A stretch of DNA of 64,000 nt from Ralstonia mannitolilytica (GTDB lineage: Bacteria > Pseudomonadota > Gammaproteobacteria > Burkholderiales > Burkholderiaceae). The notes under the pieces are model-generated. The model made no database searches and had not been told where the DNA came from. It saw only the letters and a list, made by a program, of their open reading frames with translations. Positions 1 to 7,494 of this stretch are shown one piece after another (within the stretch, counting starts at the first letter, position 1; every line of letters starts with the position of its first letter). Position numbers and translations under genes: made by a program. The stretch covers positions 248,001-312,000 of the forward strand of contig NZ_CAJPVG010000004.1 in the NCBI RefSeq assembly GCF_905397375.1, given 5' to 3'.

Positions 1-1443
1 TACACGCAGGCTGATTTCGAGAACGACGAATGGGCGATGTTCAACAAGATCTCGTGGCTCGACAAGCGCATCTCGGCCGGCGGCTGGCATCACACCAAGA
101 CGTATCCGAACCTGCCGGCCTGGATTGTGAAGGGCGTGGGCGGCTCGACGGTGCACTGGTCGGGCGTGGCGCTGCGGTTCCAGGAGCACGACTTCCACAC
201 CAGGACTACGTATGGCGCGATCCAAGGCGCCAACGTGCTCGACTGGCCCATCACGCTGGCAGAACTCGAGCCGTATTACGAACTGGCAGAGAAAAAGATG
301 GGCGTATGCGGCACAAAGGCCAGCGGCCTGCCGCCGATGCCGCCGAACAACCACTACAAGGTGATCGAGGCGGGCGCGAAGAAGGTTGGCTACAAGCACA
401 TCGTCCGCCCGGCGGCGTCCAACTCCGAACCGTACGACGGCCGGCCCGGCTGCATGCAGATCGGTTTCTGCATGCAGGGCTGCAAGATCGGTGCGAAGTG
501 GTCCACGCTCTATACGGAAGTGCCGCGCGCGCAGGCCACGGGCAACGTTGAACTGCGGCCCGAATCGATGGTGCTGCAGATCCAGCACGACAAGCAGGGC
601 CGTGCCAACGGCGTGCTCTACGTCGACAACAAGGGCCGCAAGCAGCTGCAGAAGGCGCGCGTGGTGTGCGTGGCCGGTAATTCGATCGAGTCGCCGCGGC
701 TGCTGCTGAATTCGGCGTCGAGCATGTTTCCGGACGGGATGGCGAACTCGTCGGGGCAGGTGGGCAGGAACTACATGAACCACGCCACGGCGGCGGCGGT
801 GTCGATCCACAAGAAGCCGGTCTACATGTACCGCGGCTTTGACATTGCCGCCGTGGTGGCTGACGAGGTGCCGCTCAACACCAAGCGCGGGTTTGTCGGC
901 GGCTACTACCTTGAGGGCCTGGCGATTCACCTGCCGTACACGGCGGCGTTCATGAAGCCGGGCGGCTGGGGGCGCGACTTTACCTCGGCCCTGGAAATGT
1001 ACGACCACATGAGTTGTGTCTGGGTATGCGGTGAAGACCTGGCGCGCGAGCAGAACAGCATCACGCTGCATCCGACCGAGAAGGATCAGTACGGCCTGCC
1101 CATCCCCATCGTCACCAAGACCTATCACGAGAACGACGAGAAGATCACGGCGCACGGCCTCGTGCAGTGGCGCAAGGTGTCGGAAGCGGTGGGCGCGACC
1201 CGCGTGATCGACATGCCGGCCTATCCGGCCAGCCACAACATGGGCACCAACCGCATGAGCGCCAATGCCCGCGATGGCGTGGTCAACAAGTGGGGCCAGG
1301 CGCACGACGTGAAGAACCTGTTCATTTCCGACGGCAGCCAGTTCACGTCGAGCTCCGCGGCCAACCCCACGCTCACCATCGTGGCGCTGGCCATCCGGCA
1401 GGCGGAATACATTGCCGGGGCATTGAAACGGCAGGACATCTAG
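1..1443 (+). CDS. GMC-family FAD-dependent oxidoreductase (5' end outside window)
   Basis: The frame is already open at base 1, so the N-terminal FAD-binding fold lies upstream of the window and the product is partial (about 480 residues here). The visible part has the GGSTVHWSG block typical of gluconate/sorbitol-dehydrogenase-like GMC enzymes and, at the C-terminus, the conserved active-site stretch ASHNMGTNRM followed by ISDGSQFTSSSAANPTLTIVALA, the classic GMC C-terminal signature. Family members oxidise alcohols or sugars and often pass electrons to a cytochrome c subunit; a partner would have to lie upstream. The substrate cannot be read from sequence. A sigma-54 activator follows in the same direction after 143 bases and might control it, but that is inference. 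Confidence 0.9.
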   Translation, partial: YTQADFENDEWAMFNKISWLDKRISAGGWHHTKTYPNLPAWIVKGVGGSTVHWSGVALRFQEHDFHTRTTYGAIQGANVLDWPITLAELEPYYELAEKKMGVCGTKASGLPPMPPNNHYKVIEAGAKKVGYKHIVRPAASNSEPYDGRPGCMQIGFCMQGCKIGAKWSTLYTEVPRAQATGNVELRPESMVLQIQHDKQGRANGVLYVDNKGRKQLQKARVVCVAGNSIESPRLLLNSASSMFPDGMANSSGQVGRNYMNHATAAAVSIHKKPVYMYRGFDIAAVVADEVPLNTKRGFVGGYYLEGLAIHLPYTAAFMKPGGWGRDFTSALEMYDHMSCVWVCGEDLAREQNSITLHPTEKDQYGLPIPIVTKTYHENDEKITAHGLVQWRKVSEAVGATRVIDMPAYPASHNMGTNRMSANARDGVVNKWGQAHDVKNLFISDGSQFTSSSAANPTLTIVALAIRQAEYIAGALKRQDI

Positions 1444-1586
1444 GCCCGCCGGCCTGGTCGCCGGCACGTTGCGGTGACCGGGCAAATCGATTAGCGTAGA
1501 CCGCATCGCGGGCCCCTCAACGACCGGCACGAGACCGGCGGCATGGGCTCCGCATCCCTTCCAATGCGGCGGCCAAGGAGACAGTC

Positions 1587-3539
1587 GTGCAGCAAAAAGC
1601 ACACCGCGCACATATCGAGCGGCTGCTCGCCTTTTCGCAGCAGCCGGGGGAGGCGCACGGCGTCATCGAGCGCTCGTGGCGGCGCTGCCTGGACGACTAC
1701 GGCCGCGACCCCAGCCGCCCGACGCCCGCGTACATCGTCGAGGCGCATCAGCTGCGCGAGCACAAAGACCAGATCGAGGATTTCCTGAGCGTCGCCCGCA
1801 CCGGCATGGAGCAGCTCTACAAGCGCGTCTCCGGCCTCGACTACGTGCTGCTGCTGACCGACGCCTATGGCGTCACGGTCGACTTCATCGGCAACGACCA
1901 CCTCGACCGCGAACTCAAGCGCTCCGGCCTCTATCTGGGCGCCGACTGGAGCGAATCGCGCGCCGGCACCTGCGCGGTCGGCACGTGCATCGTCGAGCAG
2001 GCCCCGGTCACATGCCACCAGACCGACCACTTCGACGCCTGCCACATCTCGCTCACCTGCAACAGCGCGCCGCTGTTCGACCCGACGGGCAACTTCCTGG
2101 GCGTGCTCGACGTGTCGGCGCTGAGCGCACCGGCTCCACGCGAAGGGCAGCACCTCGCGCTGCAGATGACGGCCATGTATGCGCAGAAGATCGAAGACGC
2201 CAACTTCCTGCGCTACTTCCGCGACCAATGGATTCTGCGGCTGGGCTCGACGTGGTCCCTGGTCGATGTGGACAGCGAAATCATGATCGCCTTCGATGCC
2301 GACGGCATCATCCGCGGCATCAACAGCGGCGGGCGGCGCAAGCTGCGGCTTCAGAGCGATCCGCATGCCGACGTGCGCGGGCATCTGCTCACGGAAGTGT
2401 TTCGCCAAGACATGAGCGAGCTGTGGCGCATTGCCCGCGCGGGCACCTCGTCGGAGCGCACGGCGGTGCGGATGTTCGACCACGGCGTGTACTACGCCAC
2501 CGGGATTCCGCCGCGCGGTGCGCCGAGCAAGCCGTCGATGCCATCGGCCGCGGCACAGCCCGCCTTGCCGAGCCCCGAGGCGAGCGCAGCGCTGGACGCC
2601 CTCGGCGCAGACGATCCGCACATGCAGCGGCTCATCCTGCAGGCCAAGCGCCTGGCCAACAAGCCGCTCAACATCCTGGTGCAGGGCGAGACCGGTACCG
2701 GCAAGGAGGTCCTCGCCAAGGCGCTCCACAGTGCGAGCGAGCGCCGCGGCAAGGCGTTCGTCGCCGTCAACTGCGCCGCGATTCCCGAATCGCTGATCGA
2801 GAGCGAACTGTTCGGCTACACGCCCGGCACGTTCACGGGCGCCCGCAGCAAGGGCATGCGAGGCCTGATCGCACAGTCGGATGGCGGTACGCTCTTCCTC
2901 GATGAAATCGGCGACATGCCACTGCACCTGCAGAGCCGGCTGCTGCGCGTGCTGTCCGAACGCGAGGTGATGCCGCTCGGCTCGGAAAAACCGATTCCCG
3001 TTGACCTGCGCGTGATTGCCGCCTCGCACCGCGACCTGCGTCAGCTGATTGCCGAGCAGCGCTTTCGCGAGGACCTCTACTACCGGCTATGCGGCGCAAC
3101 GCTGCACCTGCCGACGCTGCGCGAGCGGCGCGACAAGGATTACCTGATCGGCCGCATCGTCGAGGAAGAGGCGCGCCAGCTCGACATGCAGGCGGAGCTC
3201 GCACCGGCCGCGCTGGCCCTGCTGCGCAATTACCCGTGGCAGGGCAATGTCCGCCAGCTGCGCAACGTGCTGCGTTTTGCGCTGGCCATGAGCGACAACG
3301 GCTTGATCGACGTCGATGCCTTGCCGCCCGAGATTCTGGAGGGCTCGACCGGGAGCATGCCGTCGGCGGTTCCTGCCGCGGCCGAGGCAGCTGCCGGCAA
3401 CGAGCGCGAAGCGCTGCTGGCCGCCCTGCGCCGCAACAAGTGGCGCATTACGCAGGTCGCGCACGAGCTTGGCATCGCGCGTGCGACGGTCTATCGGCAG
3501 ATGGAGCGGTTCGGAATCGTCGCGCCCAATCAACAGTAG
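1587..3539 (+). CDS. sigma-54-dependent activator, AcoR-like (GAF-AAA+-Fis)
   Basis: A 650-residue enhancer-binding protein that would open sigma-54 RNA polymerase complexes. The GTG start at 1587 is chosen because AAGGAG (1575-1580) sits six bases upstream. An N-terminal GAF-like sensor region covers roughly residues 60-210. The AAA+ core has Walker A GETGTGKE near residue 368, a sigma-54 contact loop GTFTGA near 413 (a variant of GAFTGA) and Walker B LFLDEIGDMP. A Fis-type helix-turn-helix closes the protein (RITQVAHELGIARATVYRQ). The layout matches AcoR/acetoin-type regulators. The effector is unknown; the GMC oxidoreductase just upstream is one possible target. No response-regulator receiver domain is present. 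Confidence 0.92.
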   Translation: MQQKAHRAHIERLLAFSQQPGEAHGVIERSWRRCLDDYGRDPSRPTPAYIVEAHQLREHKDQIEDFLSVARTGMEQLYKRVSGLDYVLLLTDAYGVTVDFIGNDHLDRELKRSGLYLGADWSESRAGTCAVGTCIVEQAPVTCHQTDHFDACHISLTCNSAPLFDPTGNFLGVLDVSALSAPAPREGQHLALQMTAMYAQKIEDANFLRYFRDQWILRLGSTWSLVDVDSEIMIAFDADGIIRGINSGGRRKLRLQSDPHADVRGHLLTEVFRQDMSELWRIARAGTSSERTAVRMFDHGVYYATGIPPRGAPSKPSMPSAAAQPALPSPEASAALDALGADDPHMQRLILQAKRLANKPLNILVQGETGTGKEVLAKALHSASERRGKAFVAVNCAAIPESLIESELFGYTPGTFTGARSKGMRGLIAQSDGGTLFLDEIGDMPLHLQSRLLRVLSEREVMPLGSEKPIPVDLRVIAASHRDLRQLIAEQRFREDLYYRLCGATLHLPTLRERRDKDYLIGRIVEEEARQLDMQAELAPAALALLRNYPWQGNVRQLRNVLRFALAMSDNGLIDVDALPPEILEGSTGSMPSAVPAAAEAAAGNEREALLAALRRNKWRITQVAHELGIARATVYRQMERFGIVAPNQQ

Positions 3540-3671
3540 TAAGGCGGGCGGGCGAGACATCGCAGCGGTGATCACGGCCTCTGGTCCGCAGCGCACGATG
3601 GATGCCTGCGGTACCGGAGGCACATCCTTGCAGCGTCACGCAACCGTTCGCGGCGAGCGCGGCTCCTGTGC

Positions 3672-5114
3672 CTAGGTGGCCGCGACGGGCTCCGAGGGCG
3701 TCGAGGCGGCGGCGATGTCGTGGAAGGAGACGGTCTTGTTTCGTCCGCTGGCTTTGGCGTAGTACAACGCTTCGTCGGCCTCCTTGATGAGGTCCTGCGC
3801 CTCTCCCACCTGCTCGGGCGTCCAGGAAGCGAGGCCGATACTGACGGTAACGTGCCCGAGGTCGCTCCCGACGTGTTCGATCAACAGTCCGATGATTGCG
3901 GTTCGGATCTTCTCGGCGATCTGGCGCGCGCCGGCTTCCGGGGTATCGGGAAGCAGCACGATGAACTCCTCTCCACCGTAACGGGCCGCTGTGTCGCCGG
4001 GGCGGCGGATGTTGTCGGCAATGCATCGCGCGACGGCGGCGAGTGCGTCGTCTCCGGCCTGGTGTCCGTAGGTGTCGTTGTAAGACTTGAAGCGGTCGAT
4101 ATCGATGAAGAGCAGGGAAAGGGTGGACCGCGCCCGGCGTGCGCGTCGCCACTCGTTCTCCAGCAACTCTGCGAATCGGCGGCGATTGCTCAGGCCCGTG
4201 AGCCCGTCGGTGCGGGCGAGCAGCTCAAGCTCGTACTCGGCGCGGATTCTCCGGCGCAGCTGTGCGCCAAGCATCAGCGTCAGCACGATGAAGGAAATAC
4301 CGAACGCGAACACCAGACCGCCGATGATCAAGGCGCGGCTTCGCCACCTGGCATAGATATCGTCCTCGGCCTCCGCGACCATGATGATGAACGGCAGCTT
4401 CGTGAAGTGCTTGAAGTAGTAGACCCGTCGGACCCCGTCGATGGAGGCGGTCTCGGAAAACGTCCCTTCCCGGGCCGTTTGGAACTTCTGGAAGGTGGCG
4501 GCCTTGCTGATGTTGCGGCCGACGATCTTCGGGTCGTACGGCTGGCGCATCACCATCACCCCATTGGAACCGATGAGCGAAATGGCGTCGCGCTCCCCCA
4601 GATCGAGACCGCCGAAGAGCTTGTGGAAATAGTCGAGATTGAGCGCGACCACGGCAATCCCGCCAAACGACCCGTCCGGCTTGGAAATGCGTCGTGACAG
4701 GGCAATGCTGAGCGCGCCGCCCCGCAGGCGCGACACATAAGGGTCACTGATGTACAGGCCGGCGTCCGGGTTTTCCCTGTGGATCGTGAAGTACCTGCGG
4801 TCCGCGAAATTGCCCTGCCGCGGGACGTCGTTGGCCGAGTCCTGAACGATGTTGCCGTGCTCATCGAAGATCAGCATCGCGCCGAGGTAGTCTGCCGTCA
4901 TCGCATGGTCGAACAGAATCGCCCGCCGCAGCGCGGGTGGCACCGACATGATGTTTGGCAACTGCAGGTTGTGGATCGCCGCCTGCAGGGACAGGTCGTA
5001 TAGCTCGATGTTGCGTTCGATGTCGCGCTCTGCCAGCAAACCAACGTTGCGCGAGGTTTCGCGGGCACGCTCCAGCGCGTCGGCCCGGCTCTGGATAAGT
5101 TGCAACACACACAC
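3672..5114 (-). CDS. Diguanylate cyclase (dCache sensor-GGDEF), N-terminus out of frame
   Basis: Makes cyclic-di-GMP from two GTP. The frame encodes a periplasmic dCache-like sensor (about residues 20-270), a membrane helix (ALIIGGLVFAFGISFIVL) and a C-terminal GGDEF domain with the active motif RYGGEEF. An RPGD product-inhibition site lies five residues before it, so the enzyme should be active and feedback-inhibited. The frame can only open at a GTG inside the AC/GT repeat at 5105-5114; the expected first membrane helix is encoded just upstream in another frame (5115-5184). As written, the product would lack its N-terminal anchor. This is either a true frameshift, a slippage-controlled gene or a sequencing error. 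It stands alone; a gene-free stretch lies upstream. Confidence 0.85.
   Translation of the reverse strand: MCVLQLIQSRADALERARETSRNVGLLAERDIERNIELYDLSLQAAIHNLQLPNIMSVPPALRRAILFDHAMTADYLGAMLIFDEHGNIVQDSANDVPRQGNFADRRYFTIHRENPDAGLYISDPYVSRLRGGALSIALSRRISKPDGSFGGIAVVALNLDYFHKLFGGLDLGERDAISLIGSNGVMVMRQPYDPKIVGRNISKAATFQKFQTAREGTFSETASIDGVRRVYYFKHFTKLPFIIMVAEAEDDIYARWRSRALIIGGLVFAFGISFIVLTLMLGAQLRRRIRAEYELELLARTDGLTGLSNRRRFAELLENEWRRARRARSTLSLLFIDIDRFKSYNDTYGHQAGDDALAAVARCIADNIRRPGDTAARYGGEEFIVLLPDTPEAGARQIAEKIRTAIIGLLIEHVGSDLGHVTVSIGLASWTPEQVGEAQDLIKEADEALYYAKASGRNKTVSFHDIAAASTPSEPVAAT
5105..5114. repeat. (AC)5 dinucleotide repeat at the cyclase frameshift
   Basis: On the minus strand this reads as five GT units exactly where the diguanylate cyclase changes frame. 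Adding one unit (six GT) would join the upstream signal-anchor frame to the sensor/GGDEF frame, reading ...ALMGVCV-LQLIQSRAD without a stop. Removing one base would do the same. The reading-frame arithmetic is seen directly; slippage as a switch is inference. Confidence 0.7.
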
Positions 5115-5184
5115 CCATCAGCGCACAGGCAATGACGATGCCGATACCGATGATGGAATATGGAATGCGTTTGCGATGGGGCAT
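5115..5184 (-). other. Out-of-frame N-terminal membrane anchor of the diguanylate cyclase
   Basis: From the ATG at 5184 this short frame encodes a basic start and one strong hydrophobic helix (SIIGIGIVIACALMGVCV), exactly the signal anchor that a dCache-GGDEF protein needs, before the frame is lost at the dinucleotide repeat. No convincing Shine-Dalgarno precedes the ATG. Upstream in this frame a stop codon occurs near 5236, so the start lies within this stretch. Confidence 0.6.
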
Positions 5185-5588
5185 GGGTCTGCTAGGGAGG
5201 AGGGAGGCTGTCCCCGAAGGCGCGAAGGACCGTTCTTATACTATCGGATATGCAACAAGTTGTTGTCTTACATCGGGGGACCGGGCCCGTCTAGGCCTTC
5301 CACCTGTTGCGGTTTAATTCACAACCCGACCGTAGTGTTGTAGTGATCGTCGTTGGGTTGGTGGGTGTCTTGCTGGACATGCCATCCGTGGGGTCGATTC
5401 TGGGCTTCCATCGGATCTTCTCCGCATGCAGGGGGCGTCGATCTATCGACCGACTCGTTTGTGCAGGGCGCAGGCGAGCCGCAGGTGCTTGGGGGCGGCA
5501 CAGTGTTGCCTCTGCAGGAGCCGGACATCGGAGGATGCGGCGGTCGGGTTGCCGGAGTACCGGTCGGTGCGCCCCGCATGCGCGATCG
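5185..5588. other. Gene-free stretch
   Basis: About 400 bases between the cyclase and the LysR remnant. Short open frames occur on both strands but none has a plausible ribosome binding site, family resemblance or the codon bias of its neighbours. I see no clear promoter or terminator. With the remnant to its right it looks like decayed sequence. Confidence 0.5.
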
Positions 5589-5996
5589 TCACTGTTGGTC
5601 GTTATCGCGCCCGGCTTTTAGGCGCTTGAGGAACCAGCGGCCCGCCGGCCCAGGCGGTGTGTCCTTTCGGTAGACAGCAAACATGGCGATCGGAGGCGTG
5701 TACGGTTGGAAGGCTTCCAGCTGCAACGGCACGAGCTTTCCCGAATCGAGGTCATCCTGAACCATCGCCACCGGCATGTGCCCCCAGCCGAATCCAGCGC
5801 GCAGGAAGGCATGCCTGGCGCCCAGATCGGCCAGTCGCCATCTATGCGGCGAGAAAACGCCGAAGGTCTTGCCTTCCGTGAGCGTTGTGCGATCGGTGAG
5901 CACCAGTTGCACATGCTCGTCGAGCTCAGCGGGACGAATGACCCACGGCTTTGACCCCAACGGATGGGACGGCGCCGCCACGGTGATTCCAGCCTG
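5589..5996 (-). pseudogene. Remnant of a LysR-family regulator (C-terminal half only)
   Basis: The last 135 codons of this frame encode the end of a LysR substrate-binding domain: LVLTDRTTLTEGKTFGVFSP, then RWRLADLGARHAFLRAGFGWGHMP and a normal C-terminal end (DTPPGPAGRWFLKRLK). Upstream of about base 5996 the frame no longer resembles LysR proteins; the helix-turn-helix and first half of the ligand domain are absent, and the frame runs on through the tRNA-Thr gene, so it cannot be a normal start. The remnant lies on the 3' side of that tRNA, a common integration site, which suggests a deletion or excision scar. Not expected to be functional. Confidence 0.75.
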
Positions 5997-6234
5997 CGAG
6001 CGTCGAATCGGCTCCGCTGCACCTGTTCGCCGGCAAGATGGCCAACGAACTCGCGGCTGCCAACGCCAGCGCGGTCGCAAAGGGTCTGCACGGGTGGAAG
6101 GGCTCTCTGAACCCACTGAGTTCGCGACTAACCCGGTGATGGCCACATCATGGCGGGCCGAAGGGTATGAGGGCGATAGGCGTCTCGCGGCTGATATGGG
6201 CAGCAGCGATCTGCGCGTACGCCAGATTTGCGCC

Positions 6235-6270
6235 AAAAAAGACAAAACCCAAGCATAGGCTTGGGTTTTG
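6235..6270 (-). terminator. Intrinsic terminator after tRNA-Thr
   Basis: A perfect 12-bp stem (6243-6254 with 6259-6270, arm CAAAACCCAAGC) with a 4-base loop is followed on the minus strand by a run of six T (6235-6240). It lies ten bases past the tRNA 3' end and should end its transcript. Confidence 0.88.
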
Positions 6271-6280
6271 GGTGATGTCC

Positions 6281-6356
6281 TGGTGCCGCTGACCGGAATC
6301 GAACTGGTGACCTTCGCATTACGAATGCGCTGCTCTACCGACTGAGCTACAGCGGC
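6281..6356 (-). tRNA. thrW: tRNA-Thr (anticodon CGT)
   Basis: A 76-base cloverleaf on the minus strand begins GCCGCTGTAGCTCAGTCGG and ends with an encoded CCA. The acceptor arms GCCGCTG and CAGCGGC pair. The anticodon loop TTCGTAA gives CGT, which reads ACG (Thr). The arm around it (AGCAGCGCATTCGTAATGCG) matches what I recall of Escherichia coli thrW. A strong terminator follows. thrW genes are known integration sites, and a broken LysR gene lies on its 3' side. Confidence 0.95.
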
Positions 6357-6431
6357 GTCGGAAACAGCGATTCTAGCAGAACTTTTTGTCACCCTGCAAG
6401 CACCGCTGAAACCTCGGGCAAAACCGCGTCG

Positions 6432-7448
6432 TCATGCCGTCTTGGCGGCCTCGCGGTGGTACTGCGTCACGCGGTCCACTTCGTTTTTCGACCCCAGGAT
6501 CACGGCCACGCGCTGGTGCAGCTTCTCGGGTTGGATGTCGAGAATGCGCTCAAGGCCGTTGGTGGCGGCGCCGCCGGCCTGTTCCACCAGGAAGGCCATC
6601 GGGTTGGCTTCATACATCAGGCGCAGCTTGCCGGCCTTGCCCGGCTCGCGCTTGTCCCACGGATACATGAAGATGCCGCCGCGCGTGAGGATGCGGTGCA
6701 CGTCCGCCACCATCGAGGCGATCCAGCGCATGTTGAAATCCTTGCCGCGCGGGCCTTCGGTGCCGGCCAGGCATTCGTCGATGTAGCGGCGCACGGGCGG
6801 GGCCCAGTGGCGCATGTTCGACATGTTGATGGCGAATTCCTTCGTATCGGCCGGAATCTTCACATCGCGGTTGGTCAGGATGAAACTGCCGACTTCGCGG
6901 TCGAGCGTGAACATGTGCACGCCGTTGCCGACGGTCAGTACCAGCGTGGTCTGCGGGCCGTACACGGCATAGCCCGCGGCGACCTGCTTGGCGCCCGGCT
7001 GCATGAAATCGGCCTCCGAGACAGCCTCGCCGGGCTTGGGCATGTGCAGCACCGAGAAGATCGTGCCGATCGACACGTTCACGTCGATGTTGGACGAGCC
7101 GTCGAGCGGATCGAACAGCAGCAGGTATTCGCCCTTCGGGTAGCGGTGTGGAATCTCGTAGAACGATTCCATCTCTTCCGAAGCCATGGCGGCGAGGTTG
7201 CCGCCGTATTCGTTGGCCTCGAGCAGGACTTCGTTGGCGATCACGTCCAGCTTCTGCTGGGTTTCGCCTTGCACGTTGCCGGTGCCGGCCGAGCCGAGCA
7301 CGCCGGCAAGGGCCCCCTTGTTGACGCTGTGCGAGATCGCCTTGCAGGCGCGCGCCACGACTTCGAGCAGCAGGCGCAGCTCGGCCGGGATGGTGTTGTG
7401 CTCGCGCTGCTCTTCGATCAGGTAGCGGGTGAGGTTGATGCGCTTCAT
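6432..7448 (-). CDS. fbp: Fructose-1,6-bisphosphatase, class I
   Basis: Hydrolyses fructose 1,6-bisphosphate to fructose 6-phosphate in gluconeogenesis (cytosol, Mg-dependent). At 338 residues it has the usual length of the proteobacterial class I enzyme. The metal site FDPLDGSSNIDVNVSIGTIFS near residue 110 and the C-terminal MYEANPMAFLVEQAGG stretch are diagnostic. The ATG at 7448 is chosen because AGGAGA lies just upstream and MKRINLTRYLIEEQ is the family N-terminus; further in-frame sequence upstream is not typical. It lies 46 bases downstream of pepN on the same strand and may be co-transcribed with it. Confidence 0.97.
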   Translation of the reverse strand: MKRINLTRYLIEEQREHNTIPAELRLLLEVVARACKAISHSVNKGALAGVLGSAGTGNVQGETQQKLDVIANEVLLEANEYGGNLAAMASEEMESFYEIPHRYPKGEYLLLFDPLDGSSNIDVNVSIGTIFSVLHMPKPGEAVSEADFMQPGAKQVAAGYAVYGPQTTLVLTVGNGVHMFTLDREVGSFILTNRDVKIPADTKEFAINMSNMRHWAPPVRRYIDECLAGTEGPRGKDFNMRWIASMVADVHRILTRGGIFMYPWDKREPGKAGKLRLMYEANPMAFLVEQAGGAATNGLERILDIQPEKLHQRVAVILGSKNEVDRVTQYHREAAKTA

Positions 7449-7494
7449 GGGTTCTCCTGAGACGGGCGCGATTTTACGATACAAGCGGTGACAT

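Noticed and set aside
6003..6119. Plus-strand peptide-like stretch LHLFAGKMANELAAANASAV near the LysR remnant
   Set aside because: About 40 codons that look protein-like, but I cannot assign a family, and there is no start or ribosome site; it may be a further decayed gene piece.
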